Positions 7,797-16,825 of a DNA stretch of 60,512 nucleotides are shown here, in pieces (position 1 is the stretch's first letter; each line of letters begins with the position of its first letter). Below the pieces are notes generated by a model. It did not search any database and was not told the origin of the DNA. It was given only the letters and a program-made list of their open reading frames with translations. The translations under genes and the position numbers were made by a program. The DNA is from Pseudomonas sp. NFACC02 (GTDB taxonomy: Bacteria; Pseudomonadota; Gammaproteobacteria; Pseudomonadales; Pseudomonadaceae). The stretch is taken from assembly GCF_900110765.1 (NCBI RefSeq), contig NZ_FOEO01000032.1:1-60512 (forward strand). The letters are read 5' to 3'.

Positions 7797-8954
7797 ATGA
7801 GAGGCGCGATTTTTCCGTGGCGTGACGACAACCGGTTCAACCTGCTCATCGACGGCCCTGCCTTTTTCCCGCGCATGATTGCCGCCATCGACGGCGCGCA
7901 GCAGCAAGTCGAACTCGAACTGTATCTGGTGGAAGCGGGCGCGTGCGCCGAGGCCGTGGTGCAAGCGCTGGTCGATGCCGCCAAGCGTGGCGTGATCGTG
8001 CGGTGCCTGTTCGACGACTTCGGTTCTCTGGCGTTCACCCTGAGCCTGCGCACGCGCTTGACCGAGGCGGGGGTGATTCTGCGCTTTTACAACCGCGTCC
8101 ACTGGCGTCGCGGGATACGCAATTTCTACCGCGATCATCGCAAGCTGCTGCTGGTCGACAAGGCGCTGGCGGTGGTAGGCGGGACGGGCGTGACGGACGA
8201 GTTCTGGCGGCCCGATCAGGACACCAGCGAATGGCACGAAGTGATGGTCGAGATTCGCGGCCCGCTGGTGCTCGACTGGCAAGCGCTGTTTGACCGCCAG
8301 TTTCACGCCAACCCCCGACGCCGCGCATGGCGCCCCGCGGAAAACTTCGGTCTGCCGCGTCTGCCCAAAGCCCCCGTCAGCGGCAGTGGATTCGGCCGCG
8401 TCGCCTATGCCGACTCACGCCAGCACCGCGACATTCTGCAGTCACTGATTCGCTCGCTGAACACCAGCAGGACACGTATCTGGCTGGCCACGCCTTACTT
8501 TCTGCCGACCTGGAAAGTCCGCCGCGCCCTCAGGCGTGCCGCGTCCCGAGGCGTCGATGTGCGCCTGCTGCTCACCGGCCCGCGCACCGACCATCCCTCC
8601 GTGCGCTACGCCGGTCACCGCTATTACCCGCGCCTGCTCCGGGCCGGCGTGAAAATCTTCGAGTACCAGCCGTGTTTCCTGCACCTGAAGATGGTGCTGG
8701 TGGACGACTGGGTGAGCATCGGCTCCTGCAACTTCGATCATTGGAACCTGCGCTTCAATCTGGAAGCCAATCTCGAGGCCATTGATCCGGCGCTGACGCT
8801 GGCCGTGACGCAGAGCTTCGAAAGGGATTTTCGGGTCAGCAACGAAGTGAGCCTGGAAGACTGGAAAGCCCGCCCCCTCTGGCGCCGTGTCAAACAGCGC
8901 CTGTGGGGGTGGGTGGATCGGTTGGTGGTCAATGCGCTGGACCGTCGGGGTTGA
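7797..8954 (+). CDS. phospholipase D-superfamily protein, cardiolipin-synthase type
   Basis: 385 residues with two HKD motifs: HRKLLLVDKALAVVGG near residue 115 and HLKMVLVDDWVSIGS near residue 296, each followed by the conserved Gly-Ser/Asn context. The size, the NRVHWRRGIRNFYRDHRK segment before the first HKD and the absence of transmembrane segments fit the ClsB/ClsC-like cardiolipin synthase or phosphatidyltransferase branch rather than a secreted phospholipase. It starts two bases after the yceI stop, so it is translated from the same message. Unrelated to the secreted Tle5-type enzyme at 34520-36484. Confidence 0.75.
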   Translation: MRGAIFPWRDDNRFNLLIDGPAFFPRMIAAIDGAQQQVELELYLVEAGACAEAVVQALVDAAKRGVIVRCLFDDFGSLAFTLSLRTRLTEAGVILRFYNRVHWRRGIRNFYRDHRKLLLVDKALAVVGGTGVTDEFWRPDQDTSEWHEVMVEIRGPLVLDWQALFDRQFHANPRRRAWRPAENFGLPRLPKAPVSGSGFGRVAYADSRQHRDILQSLIRSLNTSRTRIWLATPYFLPTWKVRRALRRAASRGVDVRLLLTGPRTDHPSVRYAGHRYYPRLLRAGVKIFEYQPCFLHLKMVLVDDWVSIGSCNFDHWNLRFNLEANLEAIDPALTLAVTQSFERDFRVSNEVSLEDWKARPLWRRVKQRLWGWVDRLVVNALDRRG

Positions 8955-8998
8955 GTTTCCTGGGCTTGCCACGACGCTGCTTCCGGGCCGCCGAGGTG

Positions 8999-11896
8999 CT
9001 AGAAAAACGTCAGAAAATTCCCGATAGGTCTGGCGGGTTTCATGCCCCGTGATCCAACCCTTAATGTGTTAACCCTTAACAGGTGGTTACCGGACTCATC
9101 AAGCACGCCGAGCGTAGAGGAATCTCCTCCATCGAGGTTCCATGATGACGCCGGATGGAATTTTTCCTCGTTCGCCGTGTTGAGGTGGTCTAGCCGGCTC
9201 ATCACGGTCGTCCATTCAAACATCGTAAAACCGGGTTCGTCGGTTCTATTATTTGCGAACGTCCCCCTGCCTGGATTAAGCCCTATTGCCAAGCGGGTTT
9301 TTGCGGCAGGATCATCCTCTGCCAAACTGATACCCGACCGTGCGTTGGGATCACTCGCGTGGCCTAATGCGCCTACATGGGACGTTTCTTCACCGTATAT
9401 ATTATGCGCCTTAAGACTGTCCCTTCTCGAGAACTGAGGTAAACCTTGTATCGTCAGTCGCGGCGCGACATGGATGAATGAACCGTCATGCAATGTCAAT
9501 CTTGAATAATTCGCAGCATATCGTTCGGGCAATGGAATCGATGGTTTAGCTTGACCATCTATCAAATTTTCACCCACCGAAGCAAAGTCTGGCGAACTTT
9601 GATTGGGTGCGTTTCTACCCATATTGAAGTAGCTGCCATTTATATAGGCGCTAGGTCGCACATGGCTGGCAGCTGATATCTCGGGACCCTCTGCTGTACC
9701 AAGCTTGATTGATATGTCGCCTCCAGACACTTTCCCTTTGAAGCGATTGTCCAAGGCGACATAGGTGAGTTCTCTTGCTGCTTTTGGGGAACGATCAAAC
9801 ATCATGCCTGCCCGCGAAAAAACAGAGTTGTCTCCTTTGAGTGTGACGCTGATAACGCCTTGCCTTAATGTCTTGACCCTAACCGGGTTAAGGAACCGTC
9901 TGACATAGCTTTGGACCTTCGTCACTGCTGCAGCGTCCTTCTGAGTAGTGCCATCGGGATCGAGCTTGTTGATGGGCGAATTGCTAACGAAGCGGTAAAT
10001 ATTTAAACCGTCTATGTTTCCGGATGGGTCCGGGTTGATCCAACGCATCAACCATGGCGCGTAATACCTGAACCCATAGTAATAAAGCCCCGAGACGTCA
10101 CGTTCCTTGCCTGAATAGCGCACCGTCTTGTACTTCGCCTCCACCGCACTGCGCGCTGCCCACCATGCCGTGCCACCGAACGGGTAATAGCCTTCCTGGC
10201 TGATCAGGGCGCTCTGATGATCCAGTTCAAGTGCGCTCGATCCCAGGTGGTCCTGAAGGGTGTAACGCACTTGATCGTTGTCGATACCCTCAGGCTTCTC
10301 TGCGTGCCAGTGCAGGATCCTGACGCTGCTGTGTCCGGCCTGAACCGAGACGACATGTAACAGCTCACCATCAGGTTCGCTGCGAATCTCCAGGCCCGGC
10401 AGGTAACGTACTTCAGCATTAAGTGTTCGAGCGTTTGTCTGTGTCCGACGGATCTTGCGGCAGCGTTGCCCATACCCGTCGTATACGTACAGCTCATCGT
10501 CGTGAGAGCCGTCCTCGCGCTGCACGTTCGTGACCTGACGCAGCTGATTGCGCGCGTCCCATAGCAGGGGCTGGCCCCGTACGAGCTCCTGAAGATTGCC
10601 ATTGGCATCGAAGCCGTTTTCGAGATCGGTCTCGAGTTCGCCTTCCGGCAGGCTGCGGTTGCTGTCGGATGCCACCTGCATGGTGCGGGTGAACGAATGA
10701 TCGCCGACATGCCGCATCTGAAGCAGGTTGGCGCCGGCGTCATAGGTGTAGGTCTGGGTGTAGTTCGTCAATTGATTGGGGTCGGGCAGCAGCGGCTGCT
10801 GGTCGGGCAACGCAGGCCCATGACTGAAGCCGGTTTTCACCTCACGACCGGTCGCCTCCACCAACTGGTACAGGCTGTCATAGCGGTACAGACTGGCCGG
10901 GTCGGCGTTGATGTTTCTGGCAGTAGAGGAGGTCGCCAAGTCTTCGACCCTGACGATATTGCCCACGGGGTCATATTCATACGTCAGGTTTTGCAGCACG
11001 GTGCCGTTGGACGTCTGCGCCTTGATCCCGATGAGTCGCCCGGTTTCAGGCTCGTAGATATTTTCTGTACGCACGCCATTACCCAGGCATTCGCTGATGA
11101 CTTGACCAAACGGGTTGTAGCGAATGTCGTCTATCAGCGTCTGAGGCGTCGCGCTACCGGCCAACTGAATGCTGGTTTCCCACAACAGGCCGTCAACGGT
11201 CAGTTGATGCGTCTGCTGGTTTCCCAGCGCATCGATCTGACCGATAAGGGTCGCCGTAGCATTGAAGCAGTAGGTGGTGGTGTGACCCTCTCCGGGCTCC
11301 AGTAACGCATCGCGCGCTGACGGTTCCGCCGGCCAGTCTGGCATCTGCGGGTCTAGAAGGTATCTGCGGTTATCCATCAGCACGCCGCCCGTCAGGCTGA
11401 AGGCCGAGGCTCGCCAGGTGCCCGCCGGATCATCATGGCGGATCAGTCGGCCACGCTGATTGGACGGCGCCGAAGCATCGCCGTACGTCAGTCGTTCAAC
11501 CACTGTAGCGTCCGCATCCGGCGTCTGCTGCGTGATCGAAACCGGCCGCAGCAGCTCATCACACTCGGTCAGGCTGTAACGTCCTCGTCCATCCCAGCCT
11601 TTCTGCGTTTGTTCGTTTGCACCCGACAGATTCAGCCTCCACCCTGCATCGACGCTGTCTTCCAGCAATGTGCGGCCCGAGAGTGAGCGGATGACCGAGG
11701 TATTGGCGCGAGACGCCTCGGCCCACAATCGTGGGTCCCAATCGGCCACGTGCCGCCCCGCCACGTCCCAAATGCGCCGGGCCACGCGTTCTTCCGCAGG
11801 GGTGCCTGCATCGGAGCGGCAATAAGCGACCTCGCGGATCAGAAATGCCCGAGGGTCGATGACCAGCAATTGAGGCGTGTGGGTATGGAGGCTCAT
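8999..11896 (-). CDS. tccC: Tc toxin C subunit (TccC, RHS protein) with a phosphodiester glycosidase-like C-terminal domain
   Basis: 965 residues. The N-terminus (MSLHTHTPQLLVIDPRAFLI) and RHS/YD repeats up to about residue 645 are those of TcC proteins, which with TcB form a closed shell around the toxin domain. The core ends in GLYYYGFRYYAPW ... PDPSGNIDGLNIYRF ... LDPDG, the self-cleaving aspartyl protease region. The remaining 320 residues are the hypervariable cargo: AYINGSYFN near residue 750, LAIGLNPGRG, and NLDGGDSST near residue 922 match the signature segments of the phosphodiester glycosidase (NAGPA, PF09992) fold. That makes it an uncommon TcC cargo; the function is inferred. The cargo DNA is visibly less GC-rich than the shell. 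AAGGACG precedes the ATG. It is transcribed alone, divergently from the PfpI gene. Confidence 0.85.
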   Translation of the reverse strand: MSLHTHTPQLLVIDPRAFLIREVAYCRSDAGTPAEERVARRIWDVAGRHVADWDPRLWAEASRANTSVIRSLSGRTLLEDSVDAGWRLNLSGANEQTQKGWDGRGRYSLTECDELLRPVSITQQTPDADATVVERLTYGDASAPSNQRGRLIRHDDPAGTWRASAFSLTGGVLMDNRRYLLDPQMPDWPAEPSARDALLEPGEGHTTTYCFNATATLIGQIDALGNQQTHQLTVDGLLWETSIQLAGSATPQTLIDDIRYNPFGQVISECLGNGVRTENIYEPETGRLIGIKAQTSNGTVLQNLTYEYDPVGNIVRVEDLATSSTARNINADPASLYRYDSLYQLVEATGREVKTGFSHGPALPDQQPLLPDPNQLTNYTQTYTYDAGANLLQMRHVGDHSFTRTMQVASDSNRSLPEGELETDLENGFDANGNLQELVRGQPLLWDARNQLRQVTNVQREDGSHDDELYVYDGYGQRCRKIRRTQTNARTLNAEVRYLPGLEIRSEPDGELLHVVSVQAGHSSVRILHWHAEKPEGIDNDQVRYTLQDHLGSSALELDHQSALISQEGYYPFGGTAWWAARSAVEAKYKTVRYSGKERDVSGLYYYGFRYYAPWLMRWINPDPSGNIDGLNIYRFVSNSPINKLDPDGTTQKDAAAVTKVQSYVRRFLNPVRVKTLRQGVISVTLKGDNSVFSRAGMMFDRSPKAARELTYVALDNRFKGKVSGGDISIKLGTAEGPEISAASHVRPSAYINGSYFNMGRNAPNQSSPDFASVGENLIDGQAKPSIPLPERYAANYSRLTLHDGSFIHVAPRLTIQGLPQFSRRDSLKAHNIYGEETSHVGALGHASDPNARSGISLAEDDPAAKTRLAIGLNPGRGTFANNRTDEPGFTMFEWTTVMSRLDHLNTANEEKFHPASSWNLDGGDSSTLGVLDESGNHLLRVNTLRVGSRGMKPARPIGNFLTFF

Positions 11897-12101
11897 GGCT
11901 GACGTCCTTGTCTTGCATGGTTTAAGCGTAGGGGTTCCAACTGACGATGTGGCGATGCCTGATCAACGGTGCTGCACCTGTCCCATATGTCCGGTAAGCG
12001 AGTCACCTTTGGGCCGTAGTACTAGGCTGTTACCCATGTCGCCGATGCAGGCCCGATACTCATCGGCATTACAACGCATGACTTACTGATGAGGACCGAA
12101 A

Positions 12102-12683
12102 ATGGCTGCCAAGAAAATTCTCATGCTGGTCGGCGATTACGTCGAAGATTACGAAGTGATGGTGCCTTTTCAGGCGCTGCAAATGGTCGGACACACCGTG
12201 CATGCCGTCTGCCCGGGTAAGAAGAAGGGCGATGTGATTCGCACGGCCATTCATGATTTCGAGGGCGATCAGACCTACAGCGAAAAGCGCGGCCACAACT
12301 TCGGCCTGAATTTCGATTTCGACAGTGTGAAGTCCTCGGACTACGACGCATTGTTGGTGCCTGGTGGCCGCTCGCCTGAATACCTGCGCCTCAACGAGAA
12401 GGTGCTGGAACTGGTGCGCGAGTTCGCACGCGATGACAAGCCGATTGCCGCTGTCTGTCACGGTCCGCAGTTGCTGGCCGAAACCGGCGTGCTCAAAGGC
12501 AAGTCGCTCAGCGCCTATCCAGCCTGCGCGCCCGAGGTCAGGCTCGCAGGTGGCGAGTACGTCGAGATCGGCATGGATCAGGCGCACACCGATGGCAAGC
12601 TGGTCACCGGGCCGGCGTGGCCCGCGCATCCGGCCTGGCTGGCGGCGTTTCTCAAGGTGTTGGGTACGCAGATCATTCTTTAA
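12102..12683 (+). CDS. DJ-1/PfpI family protein
   Basis: 193 residues, full-length for the family. The nucleophile elbow is AAVCHGPQLLAE (Cys near residue 120), with VPGGRSPEYLR before it, as in PfpI/YhbO-type proteins that have been described as proteases, glyoxalases or protein deglycases; which activity applies here is open. GAGGA lies nine bases before the start. It sits between a divergent tccC gene and the ribbon-helix-helix gene, with 16 bases to the latter, so the two probably share a transcript. Confidence 0.85.
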   Translation: MAAKKILMLVGDYVEDYEVMVPFQALQMVGHTVHAVCPGKKKGDVIRTAIHDFEGDQTYSEKRGHNFGLNFDFDSVKSSDYDALLVPGGRSPEYLRLNEKVLELVREFARDDKPIAAVCHGPQLLAETGVLKGKSLSAYPACAPEVRLAGGEYVEIGMDQAHTDGKLVTGPAWPAHPAWLAAFLKVLGTQIIL

Positions 12684-12699
12684 AACGGAGGGACGATGC

Positions 12700-13032
12700 A
12701 TGTGCGAACTTTACGTAAAAGCCGACCCCATTCTGTACGAGTCCCGCTCGCGCTCATTGCGCATTTGCGGCGTGGTCACGACGCTGCGCCTGGAAAATCA
12801 GTTCTGGGACATCCTCGCCGAGATCGCTTCCCATGATGGTCTGACCACCAACCAACTCATCAGCAAACTCTACGAAGAGGTCATGGATTATCGGGGCGAG
12901 GTGGTGAATTTTGCCTCGTTCCTGCGCGTCAGTTGCATGCGCTACCTCAGTCAACACCGGGCTCAGGCGACGCCCTTGAGTCTGGTACGGGGTAATCCTG
13001 CAGGGGCAGAGAGCGTGTGGGCTGGCAAATAA
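12700..13032 (+). CDS. ribbon-helix-helix domain protein
   Basis: 110 residues starting MCELYVKADP; ACGGAGGGAC lies just upstream of the ATG, which decides the start over a longer overlapping frame. The segment RICGVVTTLRLENQFWDILA (about residues 21-40) with the following helix GLTTNQLISKLYEEV is the Arc-like ribbon-helix-helix fold (RHH_4 type), normally a dimeric DNA-binding unit. Homologues are often misannotated as aryl-sulfate sulfotransferases, as I recall. It lies 147 bases upstream of the Tc operon; regulation of that operon is possible but unproven. Confidence 0.75.
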   Translation: MCELYVKADPILYESRSRSLRICGVVTTLRLENQFWDILAEIASHDGLTTNQLISKLYEEVMDYRGEVVNFASFLRVSCMRYLSQHRAQATPLSLVRGNPAGAESVWAGK

Positions 13033-13179
13033 TCGTGACCCGCGCTCAGTGAAACCGGCCAAGCCCCAATATCGCGGCGTGTGCTAACCCCTATCGCGAG
13101 ACGTTCTAATACAGCGTTAGCCAATCTCCTAGCCTGAAATCAGTCCGGTGTTAATCGGGGTTCCAGGAGAGGGATTGTC

Positions 13180-16100
13180 ATGGCCGACGCAGATAAAAAA
13201 TCGCTGATCTCGAAACTGCTCAGCGACCCTGACGCAGGGGGCGTAAAGAAAACCAGGCGAACACCCAAAAGCGCCAAGGTCAGTTTTGCAGCGGCGATGG
13301 GCGAGCTTGGTTACACCTCGGTGTTCGATATCGTCAGGGAGTCCAAAAGCAGCTTCGTCAGTCGGCTGGCCGAGCGCACCGACGCCGATGGCGATCTGGC
13401 GTATGACAACGCTCAATGTTATGCCGCGCAAATCGCGCGCTCCTGGCGCGAGCATCAAGTGTCGTCAGGACGTAAGCAATTCGCCACGGCGCGAACCGGG
13501 GTCCGCTCGCTGGTAGACGTCGGCCCGAGCTTTCCCAATCTCTTCAAGGAAAACTGGGATCAATTCTGCAAAGTCGGGGCCATCGCGGCGGTGGATTCCC
13601 CTGTGGCTTATCTGAACTCCCTGTACAGCTTCATCAAACGTGAGATCGAGCCAGGCGCCGGTACGGGGGCGATCTTGCTGGATACCCGCCGACCCGACCT
13701 AGCGGGTTTAGTGCTGGATCAGCAAAGCACGTTTACGCCGCGTCCCATGCTCGACATCGTTCATCAAGTGCTGAGCAGCGGCATCAAGGATTACCTCAGT
13801 GCCGGCGACCACCCGGACAAAGACAAGTCGATTTATGAGGTGCTCAAGGACAAACGCCATCCGTTTATCTTTCCTTATGACTTTCACCATCAGCAGATCA
13901 TGTTGGGGTTGTCGGGGAAAAAACAACCGAAGTTGGGGGAGTTGAGTTATCGGGCGAGCCAACTTTTGCCGGTCTATAGTGATGTGGTAAATGTTTCGTA
14001 TGGTGCCACTGTGTTGCCCGCAGTTCCTTCGTCAAACGCGCAAACCCTATTGAGCGGCTTAAGTGCAGAGCAGCAACAGATTGTTGTTTCTGAGTCATTG
14101 TTTGCGAACTTTCATTTATGCCTGAAAGACATCAAGAATGACTTTCGCGCGTCAACTTCCCATGTATTAACGCCTTGGCAATTGACGGAGCCGCGCACGG
14201 GTTTCGTCTTGCTTTCGCAGTCGGGCATTACAAAAATCAACCCTTCGGCAGCAATTATTTCAGCCGGGCAGTCGGGATATAACCATGTAACATTCGCTGC
14301 CACGGCTGATAGGGCTGAGTTTGAAGTCGGTGCCTGCACATATGTGAAGCATAACGATACCCAATGGAAAACAATCCCGACTGCCAGATACGGTGAGGAA
14401 TGTCTGTCGCTATGCATACTAGAGAGCGACAAAACATTGCCTGAATCAGGTTCCGCATATTTTCAAGCCATCTATGAGGCAGAGCACTCGATCGATGGTG
14501 TAAGCGGACGGACCAAGGTCGCTGCCCTTTCGTTTGCGCTCAGTATTCGTCAGGACATGACAGACGACTATCCGCTTACCGACCTTCAACGCGCTTATTT
14601 CCTCGAACACTACGGTGTCGATGTTCCTAGCTGCACAGCTAACCCTCTGATCAGCGCCAAGACGTTCATGGCGCAAACCGGTGTAACGTCAGAACAACTG
14701 TCAGCCCTTCTTTCGATATACGACCATTACCCTAAATTCTCGCCTAATGTCTCTCGATCCCCTCATTGGGGCGATCATTTCCCTTATTCCATGAGTTATG
14801 GCGCTTGCTATGTCAATGGCACCGGTGGCTGGGAAGTGGGCGCTTTGCCGGCAGTGCGTACTCAGTTGAGTGATGCATCCATGGGCATCGAAGTCGACAG
14901 AGAGGCAACAAGCGGCGTCGTGACCAGCTATTTGACCAATACGTCGTTGAACCGCTTTGACCGGTTGCAACGCATGATTCGCCTGCAACGCTGGATGAAC
15001 ATCCCTTTCGCCGAATTGGATACGTTGATCATGGCGGTCATTCATTCGGAGGGTGAAAGCAATCTGGCGTGGGAACTGAACCGCAACACCCTGCGGGCCT
15101 TGGGTGTTTATCGTCACCTGAACCACCGCTACGACATTGGGCCGGAGGAGTTTGCGGCGTTTACGCACTTTCTCACTGCGTTTGCCTCGGGGGATCGTAC
15201 GCCGCTGTTTGACAAGGTCTTCAACAGCCCGGCGTTGTTCGACACGCCGTTGATACTGGACGGTGAGGCCTTCAGCGCTGTTGAACCGGACGCCGACTCC
15301 CAGAAAACCATTGCGCAACTGTGCATAGGTCTGGGGCTTGCAGCCACGGACGACGAGTTCGGACAAATGGCGCGTGACACCGCGCTGCTGCTGGGGCCAC
15401 CTGATGCTGAGGGAAAACCGGTGGTGGTGGAACTGAAGCGAACCCAGGCGTTCGTGTCCTCGTTCTACCGGCAGGCGCGCATTGCGCGGTTGTTCGGATT
15501 GAGTTTTCGGGACAGCCGGGCGTTGATCGACCTGCTGGGCGGGGAGGCGTATCTGAAGCGGGTGGTCACAGGGTATGTCCGTAGCATTGGGGACGAGACA
15601 GAGCAGTCCGATATCCTCGACATCCTCATGCAACTGGACTGGGCCGTGAGCTGGCTGAACGAGACCGGCCGGGATGTCAGTACATTGCGGGTTCAGTTGG
15701 GGCTTGATCCGGATCCGGTGTCCGTAACGCAGGCACTGCTTGATCAGGTCAATCAGATGAGGAAAGAGCTCGACGACGCCTTGCTCACGCGCGAGCAAAT
15801 GAATGCCCTCAACCTTCCCGACGCAACCAAAGGCAGTCCGGCGGTGGCGGTCGATTGGTGGGAAGGGGTCTTGAGTACTGACGATATTTGCGATGCGAAC
15901 GGTCTACTGGCAACGGTACCCGATGACAGTCTGAGCGATCCAGCCTCTTACTTTGCAACCAAACTAAACGGGCACATGACCGGTATCAGGTTCTCCGGCG
16001 ATGTTGATCAACAAGTCGTATTCGAACGGGTACAGGCTCAATTGCTCGGATTCGTGACGAAGGGACGTATCGCACAACTGCGTCTCTTCGAAGGTTTTTT

Positions 16101-16749
16101 TCAGTCACTGTCCGGCTTGGCCATGGACCGTACCGAAGCCGTAATGCGTCTGGCGGGCACTTCGGGGGCTGCCTACATGCTACGCATGTTGATGGATCTG
16201 ACCCCAGATGGAGCAAGCCTCTCGCCGCCGGTGACGGGCACCGCAAAGGCGTTCATCGAGAGAATTCAACGGGTCAATCGCTGTGCAGGTGTTGTTCAGC
16301 CACTAGGGTTATCCGCCAGTGCACTGCTGACGTTTTTGACCCACCCAGGTTGGTTAGTACCCAGTGTTCTTGATCTCACTCTGACGCTGAGCACGCTCTA
16401 CATGCTTGACCGGTACAGCCAGTGGGTCAAGCAGGCTCCATTCGTCGAAGAGAAATTACTGGCGTACTTACGCGATGCGAACTGCTGGACGGGCAAAGAC
16501 TGTTTTGCTCAAGAGTTGGCACTTTTGATCGGGTGGTCCGCTGGAGAGGTATTGGCCGTCATCGGTGCGTTCATGGACGGTGTCGCCAGAACCATGGCGG
16601 ATGTGGACTGGGTGCGTCGCGTGAAAGCGACCTGCGAGCAAAGCAGGTTGTCAGCGGCTGCGCTGATGAAAGCTACACAGTTGTCCCCCGACAGCCCGCC
16701 TGAAGACTGGCAAGCCGTCGGCGAGGCGGCCATGGCCGCGAATCGTTGA
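13180..16749 (+). CDS. Tc toxin A subunit, N-terminal half (TcaA/TccA-like)
   Basis: 1189 residues. It corresponds to the N-terminal alpha-helical shell of the TcA pore protein, here as a separate polypeptide as in TcaA/TccA of Photorhabdus. Residues about 110-230 hold the conserved VRP1 (Salmonella plasmid virulence A) segment: FPNLFKENWDQFC, AIAAVDSPVAYLNSLY, DTRRPDLAGLVLDQQ. Residues about 257-507 are encoded by noticeably more AT-rich DNA and probably form the variable receptor-binding part. No signal peptide is seen, as usual for Tc toxins. GGAGAGGG precedes the ATG. First gene of the three-gene A-A-B operon; the next begins 76 bases later. Confidence 0.9.
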   Translation: MADADKKSLISKLLSDPDAGGVKKTRRTPKSAKVSFAAAMGELGYTSVFDIVRESKSSFVSRLAERTDADGDLAYDNAQCYAAQIARSWREHQVSSGRKQFATARTGVRSLVDVGPSFPNLFKENWDQFCKVGAIAAVDSPVAYLNSLYSFIKREIEPGAGTGAILLDTRRPDLAGLVLDQQSTFTPRPMLDIVHQVLSSGIKDYLSAGDHPDKDKSIYEVLKDKRHPFIFPYDFHHQQIMLGLSGKKQPKLGELSYRASQLLPVYSDVVNVSYGATVLPAVPSSNAQTLLSGLSAEQQQIVVSESLFANFHLCLKDIKNDFRASTSHVLTPWQLTEPRTGFVLLSQSGITKINPSAAIISAGQSGYNHVTFAATADRAEFEVGACTYVKHNDTQWKTIPTARYGEECLSLCILESDKTLPESGSAYFQAIYEAEHSIDGVSGRTKVAALSFALSIRQDMTDDYPLTDLQRAYFLEHYGVDVPSCTANPLISAKTFMAQTGVTSEQLSALLSIYDHYPKFSPNVSRSPHWGDHFPYSMSYGACYVNGTGGWEVGALPAVRTQLSDASMGIEVDREATSGVVTSYLTNTSLNRFDRLQRMIRLQRWMNIPFAELDTLIMAVIHSEGESNLAWELNRNTLRALGVYRHLNHRYDIGPEEFAAFTHFLTAFASGDRTPLFDKVFNSPALFDTPLILDGEAFSAVEPDADSQKTIAQLCIGLGLAATDDEFGQMARDTALLLGPPDAEGKPVVVELKRTQAFVSSFYRQARIARLFGLSFRDSRALIDLLGGEAYLKRVVTGYVRSIGDETEQSDILDILMQLDWAVSWLNETGRDVSTLRVQLGLDPDPVSVTQALLDQVNQMRKELDDALLTREQMNALNLPDATKGSPAVAVDWWEGVLSTDDICDANGLLATVPDDSLSDPASYFATKLNGHMTGIRFSGDVDQQVVFERVQAQLLGFVTKGRIAQLRLFEGFFQSLSGLAMDRTEAVMRLAGTSGAAYMLRMLMDLTPDGASLSPPVTGTAKAFIERIQRVNRCAGVVQPLGLSASALLTFLTHPGWLVPSVLDLTLTLSTLYMLDRYSQWVKQAPFVEEKLLAYLRDANCWTGKDCFAQELALLIGWSAGEVLAVIGAFMDGVARTMADVDWVRRVKATCEQSRLSAAALMKATQLSPDSPPEDWQAVGEAAMAANR

Positions 16750-16825
16750 GAGACACCAACACCACACGGTTCAGGGATGAGCAGTCGAGCCAGTGGCCGA
16801 GAATCCTTCAGGGAAGAATGCTGTC

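Noticed and set aside
7797..8954. A second type VI phospholipase effector
   Set aside because: Although it has two HKD motifs, it is short, shows cardiolipin-synthase context around the motifs, is in a core operon with YceI, and has no VgrG or immunity gene beside it.
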